This document shows, in pieces, positions 1 through 4,736 of a stretch of 6,107 nt of DNA. This DNA is from Chloroflexota bacterium. Its GTDB lineage: Bacteria > Chloroflexota > Anaerolineae > Anaerolineales > VGOW01. The stretch spans positions 1-6,107 of the forward strand of contig JACRLA010000379.1 in NCBI GenBank assembly GCA_016215145.1, read 5' to 3'. Below the pieces are notes generated by a model. The model was not told where the DNA came from. It saw only the letters and a list, made by a program, of their open reading frames with translations, and did not search any database. A program made the position numbers and the translations under genes. How positions within the stretch are numbered: the stretch's first letter is position 1; every line of letters begins with the position of its first letter.

Positions 1-28
1 CAGCATAACGCAACGCGCTTTTTTTTCC

Positions 29-68
29 CTCCGCCACTTGGTGAAAAAATTCCTCGCCAAATGGGGAG
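29..68. repeat. Imperfect inverted repeat (hairpin-forming)
   Basis: Bases 29-44 pair with 54-68: TTGG (38-41) with CCAA (57-60), CCA with TGG, and CTCC (29-32) with GGAG (65-68). There is one bulge (G33), one mismatch (37/61) and a G-T wobble (42/56). The loop is A/T-rich. A run of eight T lies at 19-26, upstream of the stem on the plus strand, so this is not a canonical terminator in either direction: on the minus strand the run reads as A. The rest of 1-117 shows no convincing gene. Moderate to low confidence that the structure is functional. Confidence 0.4.
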
Positions 69-69
69 T

Positions 70-121
70 GAGCAAATTAGCAATTTGCTCTACGGTAAGG
101 CAAATTGGCAATTTGCCCTAC
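70..121. repeat. Two tandem copies of a short palindromic element
   Basis: Two hairpin units sit 28 bp apart. Unit A: GAGCAAATT (70-78), loop AGC, AATTTGCTC (82-90), then TAC. Unit B: GGCAAATT (99-106), loop GGC, AATTTGCC (110-117), then CTAC. On the minus strand both read GTAG, then a GCAAATT/AATTTGC palindrome. Differences inside the stem are compensated: A-unit GAG/CTC against B-unit GG/CC. Unit B overlaps the 3' end of the response-regulator gene and supplies its TAG stop (118-120). No T-run follows either stem on the minus strand, so this is not a standard intrinsic terminator, though it could still protect the mRNA 3' end. Confidence 0.8.
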
Positions 122-741
122 AGCGAAATCAAACCTCTTTGTATCGCAATCGCTACTGCTTCGGCGCGTGAAGCGGCGCCCATCTTGCTCATGGCTGAAG
201 CGAGATGAAACTTCACCGTATGATCGCTGATACCAAGTTGCAGAGCGATGGCTTTATTCGTTAGACCATCGGCAACACCGCGCACCACTTGAATCTCACG
301 CGGCGACAACACTTCGGCAGACGAGTTGCCGCTCAACTGTTGTAACAAGGTTGAGGTAGCGGTTGGCGGCAGCACCATTTCGCCATCGGCGATCTGCCGC
401 AGGGCAAGAGTCAGTTCATCGGCGTTGGCGATCTTAGAAAGGCATCCGCGTGCGCCTGCTTGCAAAGCACGCATCATGCGTAGATCAGACGACGAATCAC
501 TTAACGCCAATACGCGCACGCCGGGAGCATTTTGTTTAATTTGGGAGATCGTAGAAAAGGCGGTATCGTGATCGAGCGACAGATCATAGAGTAATACTTG
601 CGGCATCAAACTTTCGCCGAGCGCCAACGCTTGCTCGTCGTTGATCGCTTCGCTCATGATCTGGATGTCGGGGTCGTTGAGAAGGGCGCGCAGACCGGCG
701 CGCATGGCAGGGAATGGGGAGGCAATAATGATTCGAATCAC
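118..741 (-). CDS. NarL/LuxR-family response regulator with atypical receiver domain
   Basis: This 207-aa protein has the size and two-domain layout of NarL/FixJ response regulators. Residues 1-120 are a receiver domain: phosphoacceptor-type D53 in LLYDLSLD, S81 in the switch Ser/Thr position, and K103 in GCLSK. Residues 144-205 are a LuxR-type helix-turn-helix: LSPREIQVV, then GLTNKAIALQLGISDHTVKFHL, i.e. the recognition helix followed by the dimer-interface helix. The odd feature is the first strand: the family's ADDHP-type motif reads ASPFP here, so both Mg2+-binding acidic residues are replaced (S8, P9). It may therefore signal without ordinary phosphorylation. The start is GTG at 741, with no Shine-Dalgarno but a -10-like box 6 nt upstream, suggesting a leaderless mRNA. 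No histidine kinase lies in the window, so its partner and targets are unknown; it may act on the divergent genes next door. Confidence 0.93.
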   Translation of the reverse strand: MIRIIIASPFPAMRAGLRALLNDPDIQIMSEAINDEQALALGESLMPQVLLYDLSLDHDTAFSTISQIKQNAPGVRVLALSDSSSDLRMMRALQAGARGCLSKIANADELTLALRQIADGEMVLPPTATSTLLQQLSGNSSAEVLSPREIQVVRGVADGLTNKAIALQLGISDHTVKFHLASAMSKMGAASRAEAVAIAIQRGLISL

Positions 742-747
742 GCAACT

Positions 748-753
748 ATTGTA
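748..753 (-). promoter_or_regulatory. Putative -10 box for the response regulator (leaderless)
   Basis: On the minus strand TACAAT (5/6 match to TATAAT) is followed by AGTTGC and then the GTG start at 741. The usual sigma70 spacing places transcription start at or within a base of the G of GTG. No good -35 hexamer exists at 16-18 bp; TTTACA (772-767) is at 13 bp, which is too close. The absence of a Shine-Dalgarno before this GTG fits a leaderless message. Confidence 0.45.
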
Positions 754-771
754 AGCGAATTACATTTGTAA
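751..771. promoter_or_regulatory. GTAA/TTAC half-site cluster, candidate operator
   Basis: Three half-sites alternate in orientation: GTAA (751-754), TTAC (760-763) and GTAA (768-771). The last two form a TTACA-TT-TGTAA inverted repeat (760-771). The cluster overlaps the -10 region of the response-regulator gene and lies just upstream of the extended -10 of the plus-strand pair, where a dimeric regulator could influence both. That it binds the adjacent LuxR-type protein is inference; the region is A/T-rich and short half-sites arise easily by chance. Confidence 0.3.
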
Positions 772-787
772 AGTATTAGATGGGTGG

Positions 788-796
788 TGTTATAAT
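788..796 (+). promoter_or_regulatory. Extended -10 promoter for the DUF6883/DUF4926 pair
   Basis: TGT followed by TATAAT (791-796) is a perfect extended -10 (TGn-TATAAT), which needs little or no -35 element; only TTGTAA (766-771, 19-bp spacing) is present. Six bases (797-802) separate it from the GTG at 803, so the transcript should begin on the start codon. There is no Shine-Dalgarno upstream of that GTG, consistent with leaderless translation. Confidence 0.65.
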
Positions 797-802
797 TTTT
801 TC

Positions 803-1171
803 GTGTCAGGACAATTGCCCAACGCAAAAGATGCCCGCATAGATCCGCGCAAGTTGCGTGATTATGTTTTAAACACCGAGCATAGTTCGGGCAAATACAA
901 AGCTGAATTCTTCGCGCCGATGGGCTACAATGCTGACAATTGGGAAAGGCTTGAACACGATATTCGTGAACAACATCTGTCACAACCTGTTGAGATTGGA
1001 CAACCTTCGCCCTTTGGAAAAAAGTATACGATCACTGCGCCACTGAAAGGTCCCGAAGGAGATGCGAGACAAGTGACAACAGTTTGGATTATTCGGGTTG
1101 GCAATGATTTCGCAGAGCTGGTGACGATTGTTCCAGCAGATAAACTGGAGGAGGATGACGATGAATCCTAA
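803..1171 (+). CDS. DUF6883-like small protein, putative toxin-like partner
   Basis: A 122-aa soluble protein with no signal peptide or membrane segment. It resembles the uncharacterised DUF6883 family as I recall it: LPNAKDARIDPRKLRDYVLN (5-24), a conserved-looking H27 and G30, K31/K33 before EFF, a FGKKYTI strand (71-77), and a C-terminal TTVWIIRVGNDFAELVTI block (92-109) typical of the family's closing strands. Related domains have, to my recollection, appeared at the tips of polymorphic toxins, so a nuclease-like role is possible but unproven. The GTG start follows an extended -10 by 6 nt and matches the family's short N-terminus. The tail KLEEDDDES is very acidic, and its codons double as the Shine-Dalgarno and start of the next gene, which overlaps by 11 nt. 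Family assignment is fairly confident; function is unknown. Confidence 0.84.
   Translation: MSGQLPNAKDARIDPRKLRDYVLNTEHSSGKYKAEFFAPMGYNADNWERLEHDIREQHLSQPVEIGQPSPFGKKYTITAPLKGPEGDARQVTTVWIIRVGNDFAELVTIVPADKLEEDDDES
1147..1154 (+). promoter_or_regulatory. Shine-Dalgarno deciding the DUF4926 start
   Basis: GGAGGAGG contains two overlapping GGAGG cores. The second (1150-1154) lies 6 nt before ATG 1161, an ideal distance. It directly abuts ATG 1155 and is 18 nt from ATG 1173, making both poorer starts. It lies inside the 3' end of the upstream gene, so translation of the two is likely coupled. Confidence 0.8.
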
Positions 1172-1400
1172 AATGCTTGACACCGTTATTGTTACGATAA
1201 ACGTTCCTGATCAAAAAATTTTGGCAGGCGATCTTGGAACGATTGTTGAGGTGTATACCAAGCCAACGCTTGCTTACGAAGTTGAATTTGTAAACCCCAA
1301 CGGCACCACCCGCGCCTTACTTACGCTCGCGCCTGATCAAATTCGACAACTTACTGCGAGCGATGTTCTGACCACACGGCAAATGCCACTCGCAGTATAG
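1161..1400 (+). CDS. DUF4926-like small protein, putative antitoxin-like partner
   Basis: A 79-aa protein matching the DUF4926 pattern as I know it: an opening MLDTVIVTINVPDQ, then GDLGTIVEVY, YEVEFVNPNG and the family's characteristic LLTL (LLTLAPDQIRQL). The GDLGTIVEVY...YEVEFV arrangement looks like a small SH3/KOW-type beta barrel; that fold is inferred from the pattern. ATG 1161 was chosen because GGAGG ends 6 nt upstream. A longer frame from TTG 1128 would add 11 residues unlike the family. It overlaps the DUF6883 gene by 11 nt, so the two are probably made in fixed ratio. To my recollection DUF4926 genes are often found next to DUF6883-type genes. The order (larger gene first, small binding-like partner second) resembles toxin-immunity or toxin-antitoxin pairs, but no activity can be read from the sequence. 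Confidence 0.86.
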   Translation: MNPKMLDTVIVTINVPDQKILAGDLGTIVEVYTKPTLAYEVEFVNPNGTTRALLTLAPDQIRQLTASDVLTTRQMPLAV

Positions 1401-1411
1401 ACGGCGCACGC

Positions 1412-1450
1412 AGACTTCCGAAGTCTTGCAGACTTCGGAAGTCTTTTTTT
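1412..1450 (+). terminator. Intrinsic terminator after the DUF6883/DUF4926 pair
   Basis: A perfect 15-bp stem, AGACTTCCGAAGTCT (1412-1426) with AGACTTCGGAAGTCT (1430-1444), a 3-nt TGC loop, and seven T (1444-1450). It lies 11 bp past the DUF4926 stop and 2 bp before the stop of the convergent GNAT gene. On the minus strand no T-run follows the stem, so it should terminate only plus-strand transcripts. Each arm is itself a near-palindrome around a central C or G, and 12 bases of each arm recur in the hairpin at 3441-3484. Confidence 0.92.
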
Positions 1451-1452
1451 AA

Positions 1453-2337
1453 TCATCGCATCTCCCCATCCAACTTCACATCACCCTGCGACAAAACATA
1501 AAACGCGCGCGGGCGATCTCCCACATTTTCAAAAACAAAATCGGTGATGAGGTAGCCGTTGCTAAAAGCATTTTCCAGCGCGCGCCGAACTTGCCTCTTC
1601 CACTCGCGCGCCAACTCAACATCCTTCGCCTTAATGCCTTGAAAGTTTGAAGGAATTTCGACGAGGCAAATCACGCCCGAAGGCTCAAAAGATTCGCCGA
1701 TCATTCTAGGCAGACCGGCATCGTTAGCGCGCGTTGGATTTAAGATGAGCATGTCCGCCGCCATGTAAGACTCGAGTGACAACCGCTTGCGCTCGCCGCC
1801 GATTCGCTGTTTGACTCGGTTTGAAGTGATCCACCATTCCACTAACAAACGATCCGAAAGCAGACCGACGTTGAGTCCATCATTCATCTCGCCATAATAA
1901 TCGCGCTTATACGTGCGGCTGATCCCTCCGAGCCGGGCGATGTTAAGATTCGCGTTGCGGCTTTCAATCGGATCGAATGTCCATGTTATCAAACGCACAG
2001 CCTGTTGATTCACGGCATGATATTGAGCGATCTTAAGTTGATAGCCCACGCCCTTGTCACGATACTCAGGCAACACTGCCAGCATGTGCGAGCAATGTTT
2101 GAGTCGGGTCATCGCCGGACGATCTGGATCACCTTCAACCGTTCCCAGAAAACCAAGAACGAAGCCCACCAGTTTGTCATCATCCCACGCGCCGATCACC
2201 ACCCCGCCATTTTGGGCAACGGTCAACATTATATGAAGCGGCGCGATGATCAATTCCGAACCGGGCCACACTTGACGCTGTAATTCTTCAGCCGCGTGAA
2301 AATCAGGGAGAGAGGTGAGAGGACGAATGGAGAACAT
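1453..2337 (-). CDS. GNAT-superfamily acetyltransferase-like protein (COG3375 type)
   Basis: This 294-aa protein has a GNAT-like N-terminal half. Strands around VVIGAWDDDKLVGFVLGFLG (46-65) lead to HMLAVLPEYRDKGVGYQLK (84-102), which contains the acetyl-CoA pyrophosphate-binding RxxGxG signature as R93-DKGVG. ITWTFDPIESRNANLNIARL (117-136) and the following GGISRTYKRDYYGEMNDGLN are typical of COG3375, an uncharacterised GNAT group about twice the usual GNAT length. The C-terminal half (170-294) has no catalytic motif I recognise; it contains an Arg/Lys/Glu-rich helix near 240-258. The substrate is unknown. ATG 2337 is the natural start, although no Shine-Dalgarno precedes it and the leader lacks G entirely. 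It follows the SDR gene in the same direction across a 90-bp spacer and is probably co-transcribed with it. Confidence 0.9.
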   Translation of the reverse strand: MFSIRPLTSLPDFHAAEELQRQVWPGSELIIAPLHIMLTVAQNGGVVIGAWDDDKLVGFVLGFLGTVEGDPDRPAMTRLKHCSHMLAVLPEYRDKGVGYQLKIAQYHAVNQQAVRLITWTFDPIESRNANLNIARLGGISRTYKRDYYGEMNDGLNVGLLSDRLLVEWWITSNRVKQRIGGERKRLSLESYMAADMLILNPTRANDAGLPRMIGESFEPSGVICLVEIPSNFQGIKAKDVELAREWKRQVRRALENAFSNGYLITDFVFENVGDRPRAFYVLSQGDVKLDGEMR

Positions 2338-2427
2338 GGTGGTTGGGTGGTTAGAGGTTAGAGATTGGAGATTTGAGATTTGAGATTTGAGATTTGAAGT
2401 TTGGATTTTGGAATTTTGGAATTTTTT
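2338..2427. repeat. C-free 7-bp-period tandem repeat filling the SDR-GNAT spacer
   Basis: The whole spacer between the stop (2428-2430) and the next start (2335-2337) has no C on the plus strand. It is built of about 7-bp units: GGTTAGA twice (2349-2362), GAGATTG then four GAGATTT (2361-2395), GAAGTTT, GGATTTT, and two GGAATTTT units. On the transcribed (minus) sense this is G-free RNA rich in CAAATCT, with little ability to fold and no Shine-Dalgarno. The graded drift from GGTTAGA to GGAATTTT suggests slippage expansion followed by mutation. It looks neither like a promoter nor like a CRISPR array. Confidence 0.9.
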
Positions 2428-3357
2428 CTATCCCCATACTTTCTGCCGTATCGCCTCGCCCCAATTCTTATTCGCCAAATACCCAATGGCTTGCTCAAAG
2501 CGCGAGGGCTTAATGCCGAAGTAACGAGTCACGCTGACGAGTTCGCATAAGCGATTGACCGCAAAGTGATCGAAACTGCGCGCCGTGAGCAGGGGATGCG
2601 GAGTCATGCCCTCTAACGTTTTCGTCGCCCAACGCATATACGGCAGCCCCACGCGAAAGATGGCTCGATTCATTTTGGTCACACCCATCACGTTCCTCAT
2701 CATCTGTTCTAGATTCAAAAATTCAGGACCACCCAGGCTCACGGTTTGATTGATCATCGTCGGGTCTTCAAAGATCAAACTCAAACACGTCGCCAGATCA
2801 TCTACCCACAGCGGCTGCATCAACGTGCGCCCATCGCCGGGCAACAAGAACAGACTCGAGCTGAAAGCAAGTGCCATCGCAAAAGCGTTTATAAACGCAT
2901 CTTCCTCGCCAAATAAAATCGCCGAGCGGACAATGGTGTGCGGCACATCACTGCGTTTGATCATCTCCTCAACGCGACCTTTAACGCGCTGCATCTCAAA
3001 TGCCGATTGCCGCTCCGCGCCTAAATGCGAAAGATAAATGATGCGGCTCACGCCCGCTTCTTTTGCCGCCTCTAAAACTTTGCGCGTGCCGTCTACATCT
3101 ACCTTCTCTAAATCTCCGCGCTGACCTTTCCATTCGGCGCTTGCCAAGTGAAACACGGTATCCACACCCGACATCGCCGCGCGCACGCCGCGAAACTCGG
3201 TGATGCTTGAGATCGCCACTTGCACCGACACGCCCTTCGGCAAACGTGGCGGCTTCTTGGAAGGTTGAATCAAACATCGCACGTCCGCGCCCATCTCGGC
3301 TAAACGCGGCAGCAGTGCGCGTCCTACAAAACCCGTGGCTCCTGTCACCAGAATCAT
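2428..3357 (-). CDS. NDUFA9-like atypical SDR, NAD(P)-binding epimerase/reductase family
   Basis: With the ATG at 3357 this is a 309-aa Rossmann-fold protein. MILVTGATGFVGRALL carries the nucleotide-binding GxxGxxG (G6, G9, G12). VDTVFHLASAE (65-75) and VSRIIYLSHLGAE (103-115) are further core strands of the extended/atypical SDR fold. In the YxxxK position it reads MQRVK, so the catalytic tyrosine appears replaced by M122 while K126 remains. This is common in NDUFA9-like and NmrA-like SDRs that bind a cofactor without classical catalysis. LFGEEDAFINAF, LLPGDGRTLMQPLWVDDLA (171-189) and the C-terminal LLTARSFDHF region also fit that group. A longer frame from GTG 3402 is rejected because a TTGACC-N17-TATTAT promoter lies inside the extra 15 codons. 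Cofactor (NAD or NADP) and role are unknown; respiratory-complex or quinone-lipid functions are known for relatives. Confidence 0.9.
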   Translation of the reverse strand: MILVTGATGFVGRALLPRLAEMGADVRCLIQPSKKPPRLPKGVSVQVAISSITEFRGVRAAMSGVDTVFHLASAEWKGQRGDLEKVDVDGTRKVLEAAKEAGVSRIIYLSHLGAERQSAFEMQRVKGRVEEMIKRSDVPHTIVRSAILFGEEDAFINAFAMALAFSSSLFLLPGDGRTLMQPLWVDDLATCLSLIFEDPTMINQTVSLGGPEFLNLEQMMRNVMGVTKMNRAIFRVGLPYMRWATKTLEGMTPHPLLTARSFDHFAVNRLCELVSVTRYFGIKPSRFEQAIGYLANKNWGEAIRQKVWG

Positions 3358-3366
3358 TCTGCGCGG

Positions 3367-3395
3367 ATAATACGCGCCTAATGAGAGTCGGTCAA
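3367..3395 (-). promoter_or_regulatory. Sigma70-type promoter of the SDR-GNAT unit
   Basis: On the minus strand TTGACC (3395-3390, 5/6 match) and TATTAT (3372-3367, 5/6 match) are separated by exactly 17 bp. Nine bases (3366-3358) lie between the -10 and ATG 3357, so the leader would be only about 2-4 nt. This is the best -35/-10 pair in the window, and it supports the shorter SDR protein. Confidence 0.7.
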
Positions 3396-3423
3396 GCGTC
3401 ACGAAACTAACGAAGTGTATGAG

Positions 3424-3432
3424 TGTTATATT
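3424..3432 (+). promoter_or_regulatory. Candidate extended -10 promoter of fabF-fabH
   Basis: TGT then TATATT (3427-3432, 5/6 match) forms an extended -10 resembling the one at 788-796. No clear -35 lies 16-18 bp upstream. Predicted transcription start is near 3438-3440, immediately before the palindrome at 3441-3484, giving a leader of about 60 nt that opens with a stem-loop. FabR/FapR-type operators were not recognised. Confidence 0.5.
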
Positions 3433-3440
3433 GTCAAGCC

Positions 3441-3484
3441 AGACTTCCGAAGGGGCGCAGCATGCTACGCCCCTTCGGAAGTCT
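3441..3484. repeat. 44-nt near-perfect palindrome in the fabF leader
   Basis: AGACTTCCGAAGGGGCG (3441-3457) is the exact complement of 3468-3484. The centre AGCATGCT (3459-3466) is also palindromic, leaving only the 3458/3467 pair mismatched across 22-base arms. The outer 12 bases (AGACTTCCGAAG and complement) are identical to the arms of the terminator at 1412-1444, which marks a dispersed repeat family. No T-run follows on either strand, so it is not an intrinsic terminator. In the fabF transcript it would sit at the extreme 5' end, 3 bases before the Shine-Dalgarno. Confidence 0.9.
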
Positions 3485-3487
3485 TAG

Positions 3488-3492
3488 AGGAG
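3488..3492 (+). promoter_or_regulatory. Shine-Dalgarno deciding the fabF TTG start
   Basis: AGGAG lies 8 nt before TTG 3501, inside a purine-rich run (3486-3498). No comparable site precedes the GTG at 3423, which would give a longer frame. Confidence 0.75.
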
Positions 3493-3500
3493 AGAGAACA

Positions 3501-4736
3501 TTGAAGACACGAGTCGTCATTACAGGTATTGGAACACTCAGCCCGTTAGGGTTAGATGTTGAATCCACATGGCAAAAAATTAAAAGCGGCACATCGGGTG
3601 TTGCGCCGATTACGTTGTTCGACGCGAGCGAACACGAAACAAAATTCGCGGCAGAAGTTAAAGGCTTCGATCCCGAATCAATTTTGGGCAGACGCGACGC
3701 GCGGCGGATGGATCGCTTCGTGCAATTCGCGGTGGTGGCAACACAGCAAGCCTTAGAGGATTCAAAATTAAAGATTGACGATTCGAATCGGGATCGGGTG
3801 GGGATTTTGGTCGGCACGGGAATCGGCGGCATCAACGTAGTATTAAGTGAGGTGGAAACATATCGAGTTAAAGGTCCCCGCCGCGTGAGTCCGTTTTTGA
3901 TCCCGATGATGCTGCCTGATACGGCGAGTGGTCAAATCGCCATCAACTTCGGCGCGCGCGGACCTAATCTGGCGGTGTCAACGGCGTGCGCCACCGGAAC
4001 AAACGCTATCGGCGAAGCCTGCAAGATGATCCAACGCGGGTTCGCCGAGGCGATGATCACGGGTGGCACCGAATCGGCGGTGCTGCCGCTGATGATGGCG
4101 GGCTTCAACGCGATGGGCGCGCTCTCGCGGCGCAACGATGATCCGCAGCGTGCCTCACGCCCCTTCGACAAGAATCGAGATGGCTTTGTGGCGGGCGAGG
4201 GTTCGGCGATTTTGATTTTAGAATCAGAGGCGCACGCCAAAGCGCGCGGCGCAAAAATTTATGGCGAGGTGTTGGGTTACGGACTCACCGACGACGCCTT
4301 TCACATTTCAGCGCCGGCCGAGAACGGCGCGGGCGCGGCGATCTGTATGAAGAACGCGCTTGCCGACGCCGGGCTTGAACCGAATCAGATTGATTACTTG
4401 AACGCGCATGGCACTTCGACGCAGTTGAATGATAAATCGGAGACGGCGGCAGTGAAGACGGTTTTTGGCGAACACGCTTACGAGATGGTGATGTCGTCAA
4501 CCAAATCTATGCACGGTCATTTGCTCGGCGCGGCGGGCGCGCTGGAAGCAATAATATGTTTAAAGGCGATGCAAGAAAATTTAATCCCGCCGACGATCAA
4601 CTACGAAACGCGCGACCCGATCTGTGATCTCGATTATGTGCCGAACACGGCGCGCAGCAAAACTTTGAATCGCGTTATGTCGAACTCGTTTGGCTTCGGC
4701 GGACATAACGCTTCGATTATTTTTGGAAAACTATGA
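3501..4736 (+). CDS. fabF: Beta-ketoacyl-ACP synthase II (FabF)
   Basis: This cytoplasmic enzyme condenses malonyl-ACP with a growing acyl-ACP in type II fatty acid synthesis, releasing CO2. The 411-aa protein has the family's usual length and full thiolase fold. The opening TRVVITGIGTLSPLG is the standard FabF N-terminus. The Cys-His-His triad is intact: C163 in VSTACATGTNAIG, H303 in NAHGTSTQLND and H340 in KSMHGHLLGAAG, with K335 nearby. The gatekeeper loop NSFGFGGHN (395-403) is present. MHGH replaces the more usual MTGH, a minor variation next to the active site. TTG 3501 was chosen from the Shine-Dalgarno at 3488-3492 and the family N-terminus; the longer frame from 3423 merely translates the palindromic leader. 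Its stop overlaps the fabH start (ATGA), so the two are co-translated. No acpP, fabD or fabG is in view. Confidence 0.96.
   Translation: MKTRVVITGIGTLSPLGLDVESTWQKIKSGTSGVAPITLFDASEHETKFAAEVKGFDPESILGRRDARRMDRFVQFAVVATQQALEDSKLKIDDSNRDRVGILVGTGIGGINVVLSEVETYRVKGPRRVSPFLIPMMLPDTASGQIAINFGARGPNLAVSTACATGTNAIGEACKMIQRGFAEAMITGGTESAVLPLMMAGFNAMGALSRRNDDPQRASRPFDKNRDGFVAGEGSAILILESEAHAKARGAKIYGEVLGYGLTDDAFHISAPAENGAGAAICMKNALADAGLEPNQIDYLNAHGTSTQLNDKSETAAVKTVFGEHAYEMVMSSTKSMHGHLLGAAGALEAIICLKAMQENLIPPTINYETRDPICDLDYVPNTARSKTLNRVMSNSFGFGGHNASIIFGKL

Noticed and set aside
1..117. Possible short coding frames running off the left edge (plus frame 1 and a minus frame reading GEEFFHQVAEGKK)
   Set aside because: Both pass through or abut hairpin repeats. 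The minus frame has only about 65 visible bases and an uncertain GTG start, and the plus frame runs into the regulator gene. Neither can be supported.
738..983. 81-aa minus-strand frame across the divergent promoter region
   Set aside because: It is Cys/His-rich by chance, overlaps the DUF6883 gene and the promoter region, and has no family pattern.
1128..1160. 11-residue extension of the DUF4926 protein from TTG 1128
   Set aside because: The segment lies inside the upstream gene and includes the Shine-Dalgarno itself; ATG 1161 has ideal spacing.
2361..2427. CRISPR-like or direct-repeat array
   Set aside because: Units are only about 7 bp, contiguous and degenerate, with no spacers; this is a simple tandem repeat.
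3441..3484. Intrinsic terminator between the SDR gene and fabF
   Set aside because: No T-run follows the stem on either strand, and no gene ends here: the flanking genes are divergent.
3423..3500. 26-residue N-terminal extension of FabF
   Set aside because: It translates the 3441-3484 palindrome (the peptide LPKGRSMLRPFGSL appears on both strands), has no ribosome site, and is absent from the FabF family. TTG 3501 has a good Shine-Dalgarno and gives the standard 411 aa.
3434..3835. 133-aa minus-strand frame opposite the fabF start
   Set aside because: It is antisense to conserved fabF codons and shares the palindrome-derived peptide; it shows no features of a real gene.
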